DNA from: Bulleidia sp. zg-1006
Lineage (GTDB): Bacteria; Bacillota_I; Bacilli_A; Erysipelotrichales; Erysipelotrichaceae
Assembly: GCF_016812035.1 (NCBI RefSeq)
Contig: NZ_CP069178.1
Span: 62,001-126,000, forward strand
Length of the DNA: 64,000 nucleotides
Reading direction: 5' to 3'
Positions within the stretch are counted from its first letter, which is position 1, and the number at the start of each line of letters is the position of its first letter. Shown here piece after piece: positions 52,751 to 63,014 of this stretch. A program made the translations under genes and the position numbers. The notes below the pieces were generated by a model that did no database searches, was not told the origin of the DNA, and worked only from the letters and a program-made list of their open reading frames with translations.

Positions 52751-53454
52751 TATAATTTTGTGATAACAAAATACGCCAAAGTAATACCGGCTACCGAAGG
52801 CACAAAGGCAGAAGAACCAGGTGGCTTCTTTTTTAAATTCAATGTTTCACCAAAATAATTCGGTTTGATGGGTGCCTCTATACTATGAACAACATCCAGA
52901 GAAAAAATACCCTTTTTACGCAATTCATGGCGCATCACTTTCGCTAAAGAATCGTGAGTGACTTGAAATAAATCGTCAATTTGAACTTTTGTTGGATCTA
53001 AGCGATTACCACAGCCCATGGCAGAGACAATAGGAATGCTATTTTCTTTAGCCCGTGAAATCAATTCTACTTTGGCAGACACCGTATCAATTGCATCAAT
53101 GATGTAATCAAAATCATGTAAAGGAAATTCGTCTGCGTTTTCAGGTAAATAAAACAAGGGGTAAGTATGTACTTTTATATCTGGATTGATAGCCAATAAA
53201 TGTTGTTTCATGATGTCTACTTTAAGACAATCTTTTGTATTGATTGTAGCAACGTACTGACGATTGATATTGCTTAATGTTACACAATCGTGGTCAACAA
53301 TAGAAATTTCACCAATACCACTACGCACTAAAGCATCAATCGTATGCCCCCCAACACCGCCTACGCCGAAAACACAAATATGTTTCTGATGCAAGATATG
53401 CATTCGCTCTTGACCAACAAGGAAGGCGGTTCTTTGAAATAATTCTTCGTTCAT
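52750..53454 (-). CDS. tcdA: tRNA threonylcarbamoyladenosine dehydratase TcdA
   Basis: 234 residues, E1-like (ThiF/MoeB) fold. The nucleotide loop VFGVGGVGGHTIDALVRSG is at about 28-46, then NINRQYVA, DYIIDAIDTVSAK and the TcdA-type VVSAMGCGNRLDPTK. It cyclises t6A to ct6A at tRNA position 37 with ATP, the step after TsaB/D/E, whose genes lie at 22331-24810. No catalytic Cys pair of true E1 type was needed for this family. Leftward, alone. Confidence 0.92.
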   Translation of the reverse strand: MNEELFQRTAFLVGQERMHILHQKHICVFGVGGVGGHTIDALVRSGIGEISIVDHDCVTLSNINRQYVATINTKDCLKVDIMKQHLLAINPDIKVHTYPLFYLPENADEFPLHDFDYIIDAIDTVSAKVELISRAKENSIPIVSAMGCGNRLDPTKVQIDDLFQVTHDSLAKVMRHELRKKGIFSLDVVHSIEAPIKPNYFGETLNLKKKPPGSSAFVPSVAGITLAYFVITKL

Positions 53455-53522
53455 ATCTCCATTCTATAATGAAAGAAAAAAATGTGTTAGACTTTTCCGA
53501 GTAAGAAAAGAAAGGATGAGTG

Positions 53523-53999
53523 ATGAATATGGTTAAGAAAGAAAAAAAGACCAATGCACAACGCATGTTAGACCAAAATGAGATTGGGTATGTCAATCAT
53601 GAATTTGATGTGGATGAAAAGGTTTTAGATTATCAAACTTCAAATAATCATGAAAATGTATATAAAACATTGGTAACACAGGCAAATACAAAAGAATACT
53701 TTGTGTTTATGGTACAAGTAGACCAAACATTGGATTTGAAAAAAGCGGCTAAAGTAGCAGGCGTGAAAAAAATTGAAATGTTGGCACAAAAAGATTTATT
53801 GGCTTTAACAGGTTATGTTCATGGTGGATGTTCACCCGTTGGTATGAAGAAAAAATTTCCTACTTTCATTGGCGAAAGTTGTTTAAAGCATGATAAAATT
53901 CTTTGCTCTGGTGGAAGAGTCGGATTGCTTGTCGAGGTGAATCGAAAGGCTTTGTTGGAATACATTGGCGTAAAAGTTGCAGATGTTGAAATCGGATAA
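53523..53999 (+). CDS. ybaK: Cys-tRNA(Pro) deacylase YbaK/EbsC
   Basis: 158 residues. KTLVTQANTKEYFVFMVQ, the substrate Lys in KKAAKVAGVKKIEML, LTGYVHGGCSPVGMKKKFPT and the C-terminal GGRVGLLVEV are typical. The enzyme hydrolyses cysteine mischarged onto tRNA-Pro. AAAGGA lies 7 bases before ATG 53523; other in-frame starts at 53520 (GTG) and 53529 are less well placed. Confidence 0.92.
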   Translation: MNMVKKEKKTNAQRMLDQNEIGYVNHEFDVDEKVLDYQTSNNHENVYKTLVTQANTKEYFVFMVQVDQTLDLKKAAKVAGVKKIEMLAQKDLLALTGYVHGGCSPVGMKKKFPTFIGESCLKHDKILCSGGRVGLLVEVNRKALLEYIGVKVADVEIG

Positions 54000-54002
54000 T
54001 GG

Positions 54003-54011
54003 TGTTATAAT
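54003..54011 (+). promoter_or_regulatory. Extended -10 box, leaderless start of the M23 gene
   Basis: TGT-TATAAT. The predicted transcription start (about 54018) is one base before ATG 54019; no ribosome binding site fits in between. Confidence 0.55.
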
Positions 54012-54018
54012 ACGGAAT

Positions 54019-55488
54019 ATGAAGAAAAATTGGGTAACAATTATAATCTTTTCAATGATGGTTTGCTTGGGTACTATTCGTGTACAGGCAGAGCCGAGTT
54101 ACGATGATACAGCGTATTGGACAGAGAAGTGCAGCAAAGCGGTTCCAAGAGCGAGTGATGTGAAAGCTTGCAAAGCATTCCGTGCTCATTTGGCTTCAAA
54201 ATCAGATGATTTGAATAAACAATTAAAAGATATTGCCTCAAAACGCTCAGAAATCTTAAAGAATATTTCAGAATACCAAAAATTAATCGATGATTATGCG
54301 AATCAATCAAAGGAAGTGCAGGCTAAGATTGGTGAATTATCACAAAAGATTAGAGGTTTTGAGCAACAAATCAACGATATTCAAAAAAATATTGATGACC
54401 TTATGATTAAAATTGCGGATAAGCAAAAGATAATTGATGAAATCAAAGGGAAATTAAAGAAGCGTATGGTTGAAAAACAACCAACCATGCGTATGAATAG
54501 CCTTGTGGAATTACTTTTGGGAGCAAAATCGTTTGATGAAATTTTACGTATCTTAAGTGGTTTGGATGCGATTGCTAAAAGTGATCAAAAAGCACATAGT
54601 GAGTTCTTAACGGCTGTTGAAGAATTAAACAAAGAAAAAGCAGATTTAGGCAAACAAAAAGGAGATTTAGAAACAGCGAAAACCAATTTGGATGTGCAAA
54701 AGAAAGCTTTGAACGTTCAAGCGGAAAAGATTATGGCTTTAAAAGCGAGAGCGGAAGTGGTTCAAGATGCTTATGAAAGCCAATCAGCTCAATTAGAAGC
54801 GCAAGGAAATACGATTGCTGGTGATATTGCAAGCATCAAGAAGAAGATGGCTAGTATTACCACTCGTTTGGAGCAAGTTCCAGAAACGAATCCACATAAC
54901 ACAAACCCAAGTAATATCAATACCGCCAGTGGTTGGGTTAGACCGGTGAATGGAGCGTATCGTTCAGCTGGTACTTGGTATTATTCCGGTGGCGGTGTTC
55001 ATTTGGGTTATGACTTTGCGGCGGCGGTAGGTACTCCTGTTTTAGCTGTTGGTAATGGTGTTATTCTAAAATCGGCAGATGGTTGTCCGACGATTGGTGG
55101 AATTGGTAGTGGTTGTGGTCCAAGTAATGGTGGTTCTTATGGTGGTGGTAATCAAGTTTACCTATTAACTAAAATCAATGGAAATTTATATGCCATCAAG
55201 TATTTGCATCTGCAACAGGGTTCGCCAATTGCTACAGGTACAATTGTGATGGCCGGTCAACAGATTGGTCTTCTTGGTTCATCGGGTAATTCTTCCGGTC
55301 CACATTGTCACATTGAAGTCTTTTATTTAGGAAATTCAAGTAATTTCGCAAGCTATGCGCAAAGCTGGAATGGTGATTTAGCCTTTGGGGCCGGTTGGGG
55401 TCATGCGGCGTTAGCAAATACTTGCAGTAGCCGTGGTGGTCGTGCCCCTTGTCGCTTACGACCAGAGAGTTTCTTTGGTGGAGAATAA
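54019..55488 (+). CDS. Secreted coiled-coil M23 peptidase (FtsEX-linked type)
   Basis: 489 residues. Signal peptide (about 1-24, ending RVQA-EPS), two long coiled coils (about 50-150 and 190-285), a linker with repeated Asn/Thr, then an M23/LytM domain (about 310-450) with VHLGYDFAAAVGTPV and HCHIEVF carrying zinc ligands. The layout matches PcsB/EnvC-type murein hydrolases, which are switched on by FtsEX; ftsE and ftsX lie 2 kb downstream. It probably splits septal peptidoglycan. A Cys-containing, Arg-rich C-terminal extension (SSRGGRAPCRLRPES) follows. Confidence 0.88.
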   Translation: MKKNWVTIIIFSMMVCLGTIRVQAEPSYDDTAYWTEKCSKAVPRASDVKACKAFRAHLASKSDDLNKQLKDIASKRSEILKNISEYQKLIDDYANQSKEVQAKIGELSQKIRGFEQQINDIQKNIDDLMIKIADKQKIIDEIKGKLKKRMVEKQPTMRMNSLVELLLGAKSFDEILRILSGLDAIAKSDQKAHSEFLTAVEELNKEKADLGKQKGDLETAKTNLDVQKKALNVQAEKIMALKARAEVVQDAYESQSAQLEAQGNTIAGDIASIKKKMASITTRLEQVPETNPHNTNPSNINTASGWVRPVNGAYRSAGTWYYSGGGVHLGYDFAAAVGTPVLAVGNGVILKSADGCPTIGGIGSGCGPSNGGSYGGGNQVYLLTKINGNLYAIKYLHLQQGSPIATGTIVMAGQQIGLLGSSGNSSGPHCHIEVFYLGNSSNFASYAQSWNGDLAFGAGWGHAALANTCSSRGGRAPCRLRPESFFGGE

Positions 55489-55492
55489 TGTA

Positions 55493-55514
55493 AAAGCCTT
55501 CGTTAGAAGGCTTT
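55493..55514. terminator. Bidirectional terminator
   Basis: AAAGCCTT (55493-55500) pairs with AAGGCTTT (55507-55514), loop CGTTAG, between two convergent genes. Confidence 0.75.
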
Positions 55515-56730
55515 ATTTATGTAGCTTAATAAATAAGGTTTGTAGCTTTCGTTTGATCTTATTGGATAATTCGAGAGCTCTTTTTCCGGTTGGATTTAAA
55601 ACATAGTCAAATTGCCCAATATCTTCAATGAAAGTTGCGTTCCATTGATGCTTGTATTGATAAAGAGAGTAACCAATATCCCAATCATGTGGAGTTGTTA
55701 GTCCACCAAAGCCTAGAAAGTCAAAAGCCTTATGCCCATTATTTCTGGCTTGTTGGATGGCGTGGAATAGCAAAGAATCCAAAGGACTTAAGCTTTCGAT
55801 GGCATGATCACGATAATAATATTTTCCATAACTGACATGACCATCATCAAAAATCATACCTACCGCTAAGATGGGATTGTTCCCTTTTTCTTTTTGCAAT
55901 TTTAAAGCTTCTTGGTAATGCTTCAAGGCACTGGAGGCTTCCTTTGGATTATCAGACTTTGTTTTATCAAGCAGGACGGAAAGATAGCTTTCCATCGGTA
56001 AAATAGTTTTGTAAAAGTGAACATGTCCCGCAAAAGCATCATAAATTGCTTCGTAGAAAGAAAGTGGATGACGAATGACTTCTTTGGTTTTTCCTAAATC
56101 ATCCTCTAAACGAACAAATTCTTGGATTTCACTTCGATCGGCTTCTACTGTGTATAAATGAAACTTATGGTTTTTCTTAATACTTCTTTTCCGTAGCGTG
56201 CTAAAGCCTTTAAAAATAGTTTCAATTGGTTCATCTAATTTGGTGATTAAGGTAAAACGATTGGAGAAGGAACCATCATAAGCATACGTATAACCACGAT
56301 GCTTAAAACCGATTTGATTGATATACTCTGTAACAAATTCATTATTTTCACCATGTTCAATTTTATTGCCCTTGATATCTCTTTCCATGCGTAGTACATT
56401 GGGGTCAATGGTCATAAAAAGAGCACGATTTTTTTTGGTATATTCTTTCAATAAAGTAAGAACCTGATTGGTTAATTTTTGATCTTTGTAATCAACACAT
56501 GGTCCTTTTGGAACATAAAGGTAATGACCGAACAATGTTTTTTTAACCAAGATTAAAGCGGTCGCAACTAATTCATTTTGATTGTTATAAAACCCTAGCA
56601 TATGATAGGGGCTGTGTTCTGTTTTTTGAATAAATTCACCCCACATAGCTGTTTTTTGAAAGTGGGAATAAGGATGGCTTTGGACAAATGCATCGAACTG
56701 TTGAACATCTTCCATTTGTTTATAAATCAT
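55513..56730 (-). CDS. FemX/FemA-type peptidoglycan branching enzyme
   Basis: 405 residues, tandem GNAT-like fold with no membrane segment. N-terminal FVQSHPYSHFQKTAMWGEF, then LYVPKGPCVDY and the second-domain VGMIFDDGHVSYGKYYYRDH, and LDSLLFHAIQQARNNGHKAFDFLGFGG are family landmarks. Fem enzymes add amino acids from aminoacyl-tRNA to the lipid II stem lysine to build the cross-bridge. A helical arm (about 265-300) typical of tRNA contacts is present. AAGGAG precedes the ATG on the minus strand. Confidence 0.88.
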   Translation of the reverse strand: MIYKQMEDVQQFDAFVQSHPYSHFQKTAMWGEFIQKTEHSPYHMLGFYNNQNELVATALILVKKTLFGHYLYVPKGPCVDYKDQKLTNQVLTLLKEYTKKNRALFMTIDPNVLRMERDIKGNKIEHGENNEFVTEYINQIGFKHRGYTYAYDGSFSNRFTLITKLDEPIETIFKGFSTLRKRSIKKNHKFHLYTVEADRSEIQEFVRLEDDLGKTKEVIRHPLSFYEAIYDAFAGHVHFYKTILPMESYLSVLLDKTKSDNPKEASSALKHYQEALKLQKEKGNNPILAVGMIFDDGHVSYGKYYYRDHAIESLSPLDSLLFHAIQQARNNGHKAFDFLGFGGLTTPHDWDIGYSLYQYKHQWNATFIEDIGQFDYVLNPTGKRALELSNKIKRKLQTLFIKLHK

Positions 56731-56821
56731 AAAATCTCCTTGCTTATTGCCAAGTCATTATACTTGATTTTAGCAGGCAGTGAAAATGAAAATTAGGGGC
56801 TAGTGAGAAATAAAGTGGCTA

Positions 56822-56830
56822 TGTTATAAT
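56822..56830 (+). promoter_or_regulatory. Extended -10 box, leaderless start of the YitT gene
   Basis: TGT-TATAAT, ending 7 bases before GTG 56838. No ribosome binding site. Confidence 0.55.
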
Positions 56831-56837
56831 AAGCAAC

Positions 56838-57692
56838 GTGGATAGAAAAGTGATTAAAAACTTAATATTTGTTGTGATTGGGACATTTTTATTGACAGTT
56901 TCCGTCCAATTTTTTATCTTGCCTTATCACATTCTTTCTGGTGGAGTAGCCGGTTTAGCAGTAGCGTTTAACCCTTTTTTCCACATTGATGAAACCCTTT
57001 TTGCGAATGTGTTAGTGTTGGTTTTATTTGTGATAGGGGCTTGGACTTTAGGGAAAGAATTTGCGATTAATACAATGGTTAGTTCTTTATTGTATCCTGT
57101 GTTCAATGGCTTGTTATCGCATATTGCATTGTCTGTTGAAATACCAACAATTTTAGCTTCTTTTTACGCCGGTTTAATTGGTGGAGCCGGAATTGGTCTT
57201 GTAATGCGAACCGGAGCCAGTACAGGTGGAATGGATGTACCACCATTAATTGTGCATAAATATTTTGGTGTTAAGGTTTCGACTTTGGTGATTATTACCG
57301 ATGGACTAACTGTTTTATTAGGAGTTGCGGCGTATGGTTTATCGGCCGCCTTAATCGGTTTGGTTTCCGTTTTTTCTGCTGCCGCGGCGATTGATAGAGT
57401 CTTGAGCTATGGACAAGGTTCCAGAGCGAAGTCAGTGCAGATTATTTCAGAACATTGGGAAGAAATTGTTTTGGAGGTTTCACAACGTTTAAAGCGTTCG
57501 GCAACGGTGATTCAAAGTACTGGCGGATTTACAAAAGAAGTGAAACCGATGGTTTTGTGTGCAGTATCTGATAAACAATATAGTACATTGATGGCAATCA
57601 TCAATGAAATTGATGATAAAGCCTTTGTGATTACTACAGATGCTTCAGATATGCATGGCGAAGGATTTACATATCCTTCTGTGGGAATTTAA
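56838..57692 (+). CDS. YitT family membrane protein (DUF161/DUF2179)
   Basis: 284 residues starting with GTG. Five or six helices fill residues 8-190 (ILSGGVAGLAVAFNPFF, GASTGGMDVPPLI), then a cytoplasmic DUF2179 domain (KRSATVIQSTGGFTKEVKP, VITTDASDMHGEGF). Family function unknown; some members affect transport or spore traits. Its end lies 10 bases before ftsE, so it may be cotranscribed with ftsEX. Confidence 0.9.
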   Translation: MDRKVIKNLIFVVIGTFLLTVSVQFFILPYHILSGGVAGLAVAFNPFFHIDETLFANVLVLVLFVIGAWTLGKEFAINTMVSSLLYPVFNGLLSHIALSVEIPTILASFYAGLIGGAGIGLVMRTGASTGGMDVPPLIVHKYFGVKVSTLVIITDGLTVLLGVAAYGLSAALIGLVSVFSAAAAIDRVLSYGQGSRAKSVQIISEHWEEIVLEVSQRLKRSATVIQSTGGFTKEVKPMVLCAVSDKQYSTLMAIINEIDDKAFVITTDASDMHGEGFTYPSVGI

Positions 57693-57702
57693 GGAGTGGC
57701 TT

Positions 57703-58395
57703 ATGATTGAATGTAAGAGTGTCTATAAACGCTATAAAAGTGGCACAAATGCTCTTTATGATGTCAATTTAAACATTGATCAGGGGGAATTTGTTTATAT
57801 TATTGGTCCAACCGGTTCGGGAAAATCAACGTTGATTAAGATGTTTAATGCTGAAGAAGTACCGACAAAAGGGGATATTAAAATGATTGGTATCAATGTT
57901 GGTAAATTAAGAAGACGCCAAATTCCTTTGTTTCGAAGAAATATTGGGGTTGTTTTCCAAGATTATAAATTATTACCAGCTAAGACCGTTAGTGAAAATG
58001 TGGCTTATGCTTTAGAAGTAATTGGTATGCGTAAACATCAAATTCAAGTGCGTGTTAAAGAAGTCTTATCTGTTGTTGGTTTAGAGGATAAGGGTGATTC
58101 TTTTCCGAAGCAATTGTCCGGTGGTCAACAACAGCGTGTCGCTATTGCCAGAGCGATTGCTAATCGTCCTAAAGTATTGGTGGCAGATGAACCAACAGGT
58201 AATTTAGACCCTACTAAGTCGGATGAAATCATGGAATTATTGAAACGCATTAATAAGCTATATGGCTCCACTGTATTGATGGTTACTCATGATTTAACGA
58301 TTGTGAATAAGTATCGTAATCGTACGATAGTTTTAGAACATGGTCATGTGGTGGCTGACTTGAAGGAAGGAGGCTATGTTCGTCATGATCAGTAG
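57703..58395 (+). CDS. ftsE: Cell division ATPase FtsE
   Basis: 230 residues. Walker A GPTGSGKST (about 37-45), FQDYKLLPAKTVSENV, signature LSGGQQQRVAIARAI, Walker B VLVADEPTGNLDP, switch His in VTHDL. AAGGAG precedes ATG 57703; the frame extends further upstream inside yitT. With FtsX it transmits ATP hydrolysis across the membrane to a periplasmic-side murein hydrolase activator, most likely the M23 protein at 54019. Confidence 0.96.
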   Translation: MIECKSVYKRYKSGTNALYDVNLNIDQGEFVYIIGPTGSGKSTLIKMFNAEEVPTKGDIKMIGINVGKLRRRQIPLFRRNIGVVFQDYKLLPAKTVSENVAYALEVIGMRKHQIQVRVKEVLSVVGLEDKGDSFPKQLSGGQQQRVAIARAIANRPKVLVADEPTGNLDPTKSDEIMELLKRINKLYGSTVLMVTHDLTIVNKYRNRTIVLEHGHVVADLKEGGYVRHDQ

Positions 58396-59275
58396 ACCTT
58401 TTAAAGAAGGCATTAGTGGTGTAGGACGCCATTGGGCTATGTCTATTTCTTCTGCTTTAGCAGTAACGATTACATTGATTATCATTAGTTTGATTTCTAT
58501 TTTATCGATAAATTTACAATCTTTTACTAAATCTATTGAAAATACAGTTCAAATCTCGGTTCAAGTGGCTTATGAAGCAGAAGGCAATGAAGCAAACATT
58601 AAAAATCAAATTCTAGCGATTGATGGTGTTGCAAAAGTGAACTTTTCTTCCAAAGCACAAGAATTGGAATATTATTTGAATTCTTTCGATGATGAGAAAA
58701 CAAGGAAGATTTTTGAACCATTTAAGGAAGAAAATCCAATGCACGATTCCTTCTATGTTGAAGCAAAGTCGGGTAATAAGATTGAATCTATTGCGAAAGA
58801 AATTCGTAAGATTAAAGGTATTTATTCGGTTAACTATGGTGGTCAAAGTACCATTACCTTAGTAACGGCAATGAACGGGATTCGTCGTTCCGGTTTGATT
58901 TTAGGAGCCGGTCTTGGTATCTTAGCTATCTTCTTAATTCAAAATACGATTCGTTTGACCATCTTCTCACGTCAAGATGAAATTACGATTATGAAAAACG
59001 TCGGGGCAACTAATCATTTCATTCGTAGCCCATTCTTGATAGAAGGAATGTTGATAGGAATTATGGGGTCGATTATCCCAATTGCTCTGACGGCTTGGTC
59101 CTATATTTACATTTATAATCGAACCAACGGTATTTTATTATCGAGTTTATTCCGATTATACAAACCAAATCCATTTGTGGTTTATGTGTCCTTGGCTTTA
59201 GCGGCCGTGGGAATGGGCGTTGGTTTGGTTGGTTCTTTTATTTCTGTGAACCGTTATTTACGACAACATCGTTGA
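58376..59275 (+). CDS. ftsX: Cell division protein FtsX
   Basis: 299 residues, four helices (about 24-46, 175-197, 223-247, 266-288) with a large extracellular loop between the first two (QISVQVAYEAEGNEANIKNQ, then IYSVNYGGQSTI). The domain IFSRQDEITIMKNVGATNHFI is typical of FtsX-type permeases. It overlaps ftsE by 20 bases. ATG 58376 or 58385 could be the start, both close to AAGGAAGGAGG. Loop contacts with the coiled-coil hydrolase are expected. Confidence 0.95.
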   Translation: MFVMISRPFKEGISGVGRHWAMSISSALAVTITLIIISLISILSINLQSFTKSIENTVQISVQVAYEAEGNEANIKNQILAIDGVAKVNFSSKAQELEYYLNSFDDEKTRKIFEPFKEENPMHDSFYVEAKSGNKIESIAKEIRKIKGIYSVNYGGQSTITLVTAMNGIRRSGLILGAGLGILAIFLIQNTIRLTIFSRQDEITIMKNVGATNHFIRSPFLIEGMLIGIMGSIIPIALTAWSYIYIYNRTNGILLSSLFRLYKPNPFVVYVSLALAAVGMGVGLVGSFISVNRYLRQHR

Positions 59276-59300
59276 AGCCTCAGAGTGCTCTGAGGCTTTT
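59275..59300 (+). terminator. Terminator after ftsX
   Basis: AAGCCTCAGA pairs with TCTGAGGCTT, followed by TT, just after the ftsX stop. Confidence 0.75.
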
Positions 59301-59323
59301 GCCCTAATAGAAAGTAGGTTTTT

Positions 59324-60844
59324 ATGAAAGACTTAGAAAAATCAAATACGAAATTAATCCCTCTTCAGAAACATGTTTTTCAAGAAGAGGCTTTACAAAA
59401 ATCCTTGCGAAAAGAAAAGAAGTTAAAAAATATCCTATTTGTATCAATTATTATCTCTTTAATTTTAGGTTATGTGGCAGGTTCTATTTTACCTTCACAA
59501 GGCTTAAATCAATTAAGGAATAGACTTCAAGAAGGACAAGTTATTTCGGATAATAAGATTAATGCTGTTTTAGATATCATGAAAAAAAATTGGTTTTTTG
59601 GGAAGGATATTTCTAATCTTTCTTCTCGTTTGGAAGACCAAGCTTTAAAAGGTATCACGAGTAATAAAGAAGATGACCATACGGAATACATGACGAAAGA
59701 AGAAGTGGTTGCCTTTAATAATCAACTGAAAAGACAGTATGTAGGTATTGGTATTCAATACCTAAAAAGCAATGAAAAAATTCTAGTTCAAAAAGTTTTC
59801 CGTAATTCTCCGGCTGAAAAAGCAGGGGTTCAGGTGGGTGATTTAATCAGTAAGGTTAATGGTACTTCTTTAGAAGGCAAAACGGTGAATGAAACAAGAG
59901 ATTTAGTAAGAGGAAAAGAAGGCACAAAGATTGTCCTTGAAGTTCAACGTGGCTCAAAAATAATATCCCTTCAAGTTACCCGTGGTCCGGTATTAGCTTC
60001 TACTTATGGAAAAATCATCAATGATACGACTGCTTATCTTGAATTATTCCAATTTGGTGAAAGCACACACGTAGAATTAAAACCGTATTTAGATGAATTC
60101 GAAAAAAAGGGTGTCACCAAATTGATTGTTGATTTAAGAGATAATGGTGGGGGTTACTTAACAACCTTAAAGGATATTGCTTCTTATTTCTTATCGCCAA
60201 AAACAACCGTCATGGAACAAGTGTATTCTGATGGTAGTAGAGAAGTGATTCGTACCTCGGGAAAGCCTTATAAAAATTTCAAACAAATTGTTCTGTTGGT
60301 GAATGAAAATACAGCTTCAGCTTCAGAAGTGCTTACTTTAGCTCTTAAGGAACAAAGAAAAGATGTGACGGTGATTGGCACAAAAACCTATGGTAAAGGA
60401 ACCGTTCAGGTGAGTCGAGCTTTCAGAGATGGATCAGCTATCAAATACACCACAAGTAAATGGGTTTCACCAAAAGGAGAATGGATTAATAAAAAAGGAA
60501 TTGAACCGGATATTAAGACCGATGTACCGGAAGTTTTAAGAACGGCACAACCAAATCTGAAGGAAGGGGATGTTCTAAAGGTAGATAGTGTTTCACCGGT
60601 TACGAAGTATGCACAAGAAGCTTTGGCTTATTTGGGATATCAACCAGGAAGAAGGGATGGCTATTTCTCTGAACAAATGCGCAAAGCGATTCTGAAGTTT
60701 CAAGAGAAGGAAGGCTTAGAAACAACGGGTGCTATTAACCGTAAGACCTATAACGCTATTGTGTCTCGCATGGTTTATGTGTATAACACCGATAAATCCA
60801 AAGATAAAGCCTATCAAAAAGCCTTAGAGGTTTTACATGGATAA
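59324..60844 (+). CDS. ctpA: C-terminal processing protease (S41) with PDZ and peptidoglycan-binding domain
   Basis: 506 residues. One N-terminal anchor helix (about 36-58), then a PDZ domain ([18 protein letters not shown]), an S41 protease domain with the catalytic Ser in [15 protein letters not shown] and Lys in [11 protein letters not shown], and a C-terminal peptidoglycan-binding repeat ([18 protein letters not shown], then [17 protein letters not shown]). Extracellular, membrane-anchored; it cuts C-termini of exported proteins. It overlaps uvrB by 8 bases. Confidence 0.92.
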   Translation: MKDLEKSNTKLIPLQKHVFQEEALQKSLRKEKKLKNILFVSIIISLILGYVAGSILPSQGLNQLRNRLQEGQVISDNKINAVLDIMKKNWFFGKDISNLSSRLEDQALKGITSNKEDDHTEYMTKEEVVAFNNQLKRQYVGIGIQYLKSNEKILVQKVFRNSPAEKAGVQVGDLISKVNGTSLEGKTVNETRDLVRGKEGTKIVLEVQRGSKIISLQVTRGPVLASTYGKIINDTTAYLELFQFGESTHVELKPYLDEFEKKGVTKLIVDLRDNGGGYLTTLKDIASYFLSPKTTVMEQVYSDGSREVIRTSGKPYKNFKQIVLLVNENTASASEVLTLALKEQRKDVTVIGTKTYGKGTVQVSRAFRDGSAIKYTTSKWVSPKGEWINKKGIEPDIKTDVPEVLRTAQPNLKEGDVLKVDSVSPVTKYAQEALAYLGYQPGRRDGYFSEQMRKAILKFQEKEGLETTGAINRKTYNAIVSRMVYVYNTDKSKDKAYQKALEVLHG

Positions 60845-62819
60845 TCGACCATTTGAACTAGTATCTCCTTTTAAACCAACGGGTGATCAGCCAAAAGCAA
60901 TTGATGAATTGGTGCAAGGTATCTTATCTGGTAAAAAAGAACAGGTCTTACAAGGGGCAACGGGAACCGGTAAAACTTTTACAATGGCGAATATTATCGC
61001 CAAAGTGAATAAGCCAACCTTAATCTTTTCTCACAACAAAACCCTGGCCGGACAATTATATTCTGAGTTTAAAGAACTCTTTCCTAAAAATCGAGTCGAG
61101 TATTTTATTTCAAACTTTGATTACTACCAACCAGAAGCTTATGTAGCACAAAGGGATATGTATATTGAAAAAACAGCGGCGATTAATGACGAATTGGATA
61201 TGTTTCGAGAATCTACCATCAATTCTTTGTTAGAAAGAAGAGATACGATTGTGGTTGCTTCGGTAGCTTGTATTTATGCGGCGAGCGATCCGAAACAGTA
61301 TAAAGACATGTTCTTTACGATTCGTGTCGGTGAAAGTTATAACCGTAATGCACTATTAAGAAGATTGGTTGAAATGCAATATGTGCGCAATGATATTGAC
61401 CAAGTGCGTGGTTCTATGCGGGTTCGTGGGGATGTAATTGATTTAACGCCATCTTATACGGATCAATTTAATATTCGTATTGAATTGTTCGGTGATGAAA
61501 TTGAACGAATCACAGAAGTGAATCCGACCACAGGGGCAACCTTAAATGCATATCAATTTTATAATATTTTCCCGGCTTCCGGTTATGCTCGAAATAAAGA
61601 ATCTATTCAGCGTGCCTGTGATGCGATTGAAGAAGAACTTGAAGAGCGTTTAAGGTATTTTAAAGAGCATGACAAGTTATTGGAATATGAGCGTTTGGAA
61701 CAAAGAACGCGATTTGATATTGAAAGTTTACGTGAAAATGGTTATGTGTCAGGTATAGAAAACTATTCTTTTCATATTGACCATCGCAAACAAGGGCAAC
61801 GACCATGGAATTTATTTGATTATTTCCCAGAAGATTTCTTGATTATGATTGATGAATCGCATGTTTCTTTACCGCAAATTCGAGGTATGTACAATGGGGA
61901 TCATTCTCGTAAACAAACCCTGGTGGATTATGGTTTCCGTCTTCCGAGTGCTTTGGAAAATCGACCAATGAAATGGGATGAATTTGAAGCTATGATACCG
62001 CAAGCTATTTATTGTTCAGCAACGCCGGGAGATTATGAATTGGAAAGGGTACATAATCAGGTGGTTGAACAGATTATTCGACCTACGGGGTTATTGGATC
62101 CGGTGGTGGAGCTGCGTTCAACCAAAGGGCAGGTGGATGATATCTGTATGGCTCTGGATGAGCGTATTCAAAAGAAAGAAAAGGTCTTGATTACAACCTT
62201 AACGGTTCGCATGTCGGAGGATTTAACCTCTTATTTGAAAGAGCGTGGCTATCAAGTAGCGTATATTCATCATGAAACGAATACGATTGAACGTTCGCAA
62301 ATCATTCATGATTTACGTATTGGGAAATACGATGCGATTGTTGGAATTAACTTATTAAGAGAAGGCTTGGACATACCGGAAGTTAGTTTGATTTGTATCT
62401 TAGATGCGGATAAAGAGGGTTTCTTGCGTTCTAAACGTTCTTTAATTCAGATTATTGGTCGTGCGGCGCGTAATGCGAATGGGCATGTGTATATGTATGG
62501 AGATACAATCACCGATTCTATGCGTGAAGCGATGGATGAAACGAATCGTCGTCGCTCTATTCAAGAGGTTTATAATAAGGAACATGGTATTATACCAAAA
62601 ACAGTTATGAAGTCAGTGGGTGATGTGATTCGTGGCAAAGAAACGCAAGAAATGGCAAGTCGTTATGTTCGTAAGAAAGCGAAGATGTCGAAACAGGATA
62701 CCAATACCTTGATTGTTAATTTAGAAGCTGAAATGAAGGAAGCCGCGACAGCCTTGAATTTTGAAAGAGCGGCTGAATTGAGGGATATGGTTTTGGAGTT
62801 GAAGTCGGAAATGGCTTAG
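60837..62819 (+). CDS. uvrB: Excinuclease ABC subunit B
   Basis: 660 residues, normal length. Helicase motif [11 protein letters not shown] (about 41-50), the beta-hairpin region [14 protein letters not shown], motif [23 protein letters not shown] and [12 protein letters not shown], and the C-terminal UVR motif [20 protein letters not shown]. It verifies damage after UvrA loading and recruits UvrC. uvrA is not next to it here, unlike in many Firmicutes. ATG overlaps the preceding protease gene by 8 bases. Confidence 0.97.
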   Translation: MDNRPFELVSPFKPTGDQPKAIDELVQGILSGKKEQVLQGATGTGKTFTMANIIAKVNKPTLIFSHNKTLAGQLYSEFKELFPKNRVEYFISNFDYYQPEAYVAQRDMYIEKTAAINDELDMFRESTINSLLERRDTIVVASVACIYAASDPKQYKDMFFTIRVGESYNRNALLRRLVEMQYVRNDIDQVRGSMRVRGDVIDLTPSYTDQFNIRIELFGDEIERITEVNPTTGATLNAYQFYNIFPASGYARNKESIQRACDAIEEELEERLRYFKEHDKLLEYERLEQRTRFDIESLRENGYVSGIENYSFHIDHRKQGQRPWNLFDYFPEDFLIMIDESHVSLPQIRGMYNGDHSRKQTLVDYGFRLPSALENRPMKWDEFEAMIPQAIYCSATPGDYELERVHNQVVEQIIRPTGLLDPVVELRSTKGQVDDICMALDERIQKKEKVLITTLTVRMSEDLTSYLKERGYQVAYIHHETNTIERSQIIHDLRIGKYDAIVGINLLREGLDIPEVSLICILDADKEGFLRSKRSLIQIIGRAARNANGHVYMYGDTITDSMREAMDETNRRRSIQEVYNKEHGIIPKTVMKSVGDVIRGKETQEMASRYVRKKAKMSKQDTNTLIVNLEAEMKEAATALNFERAAELRDMVLELKSEMA

Positions 62820-62834
62820 ATGGTATTTATGAAC

Positions 62835-62862
62835 TTGAAAAAGTAGAAGTATAAGTTATGAT
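62835..62862 (+). promoter_or_regulatory. rpsF-ssb-rpsR promoter
   Basis: TTGAAA (62835-62840), 16-base spacer, TATGAT (62857-62862). The leader is about 145 bases. Confidence 0.55.
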
Positions 62863-62868
62863 GTTAAA

Positions 62869-63014
62869 AGTTAATAATTCAGTCGGCTGGAATTGAGGTT
62901 GTTATCAAGAAAAAGAGGGTATTCCTTTTTAGCTAAATCTATGCTAGCATATTACGTGAGTGGATTAACCACTCCTTGCCTGAAAAGGCCATTAGACCAG
63001 AAGGAGGTGTACAA
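62869..63014 (+). promoter_or_regulatory. rpsF leader with two hairpins
   Basis: GAGTGG/CCACTC (62958-62974) and GCCT-GAAA-AGGC (62978-62989) lie just before the ribosome binding site. An S6:S18-binding leader is known in this operon in other bacteria; here it is inferred from position and structure only. Confidence 0.4.
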
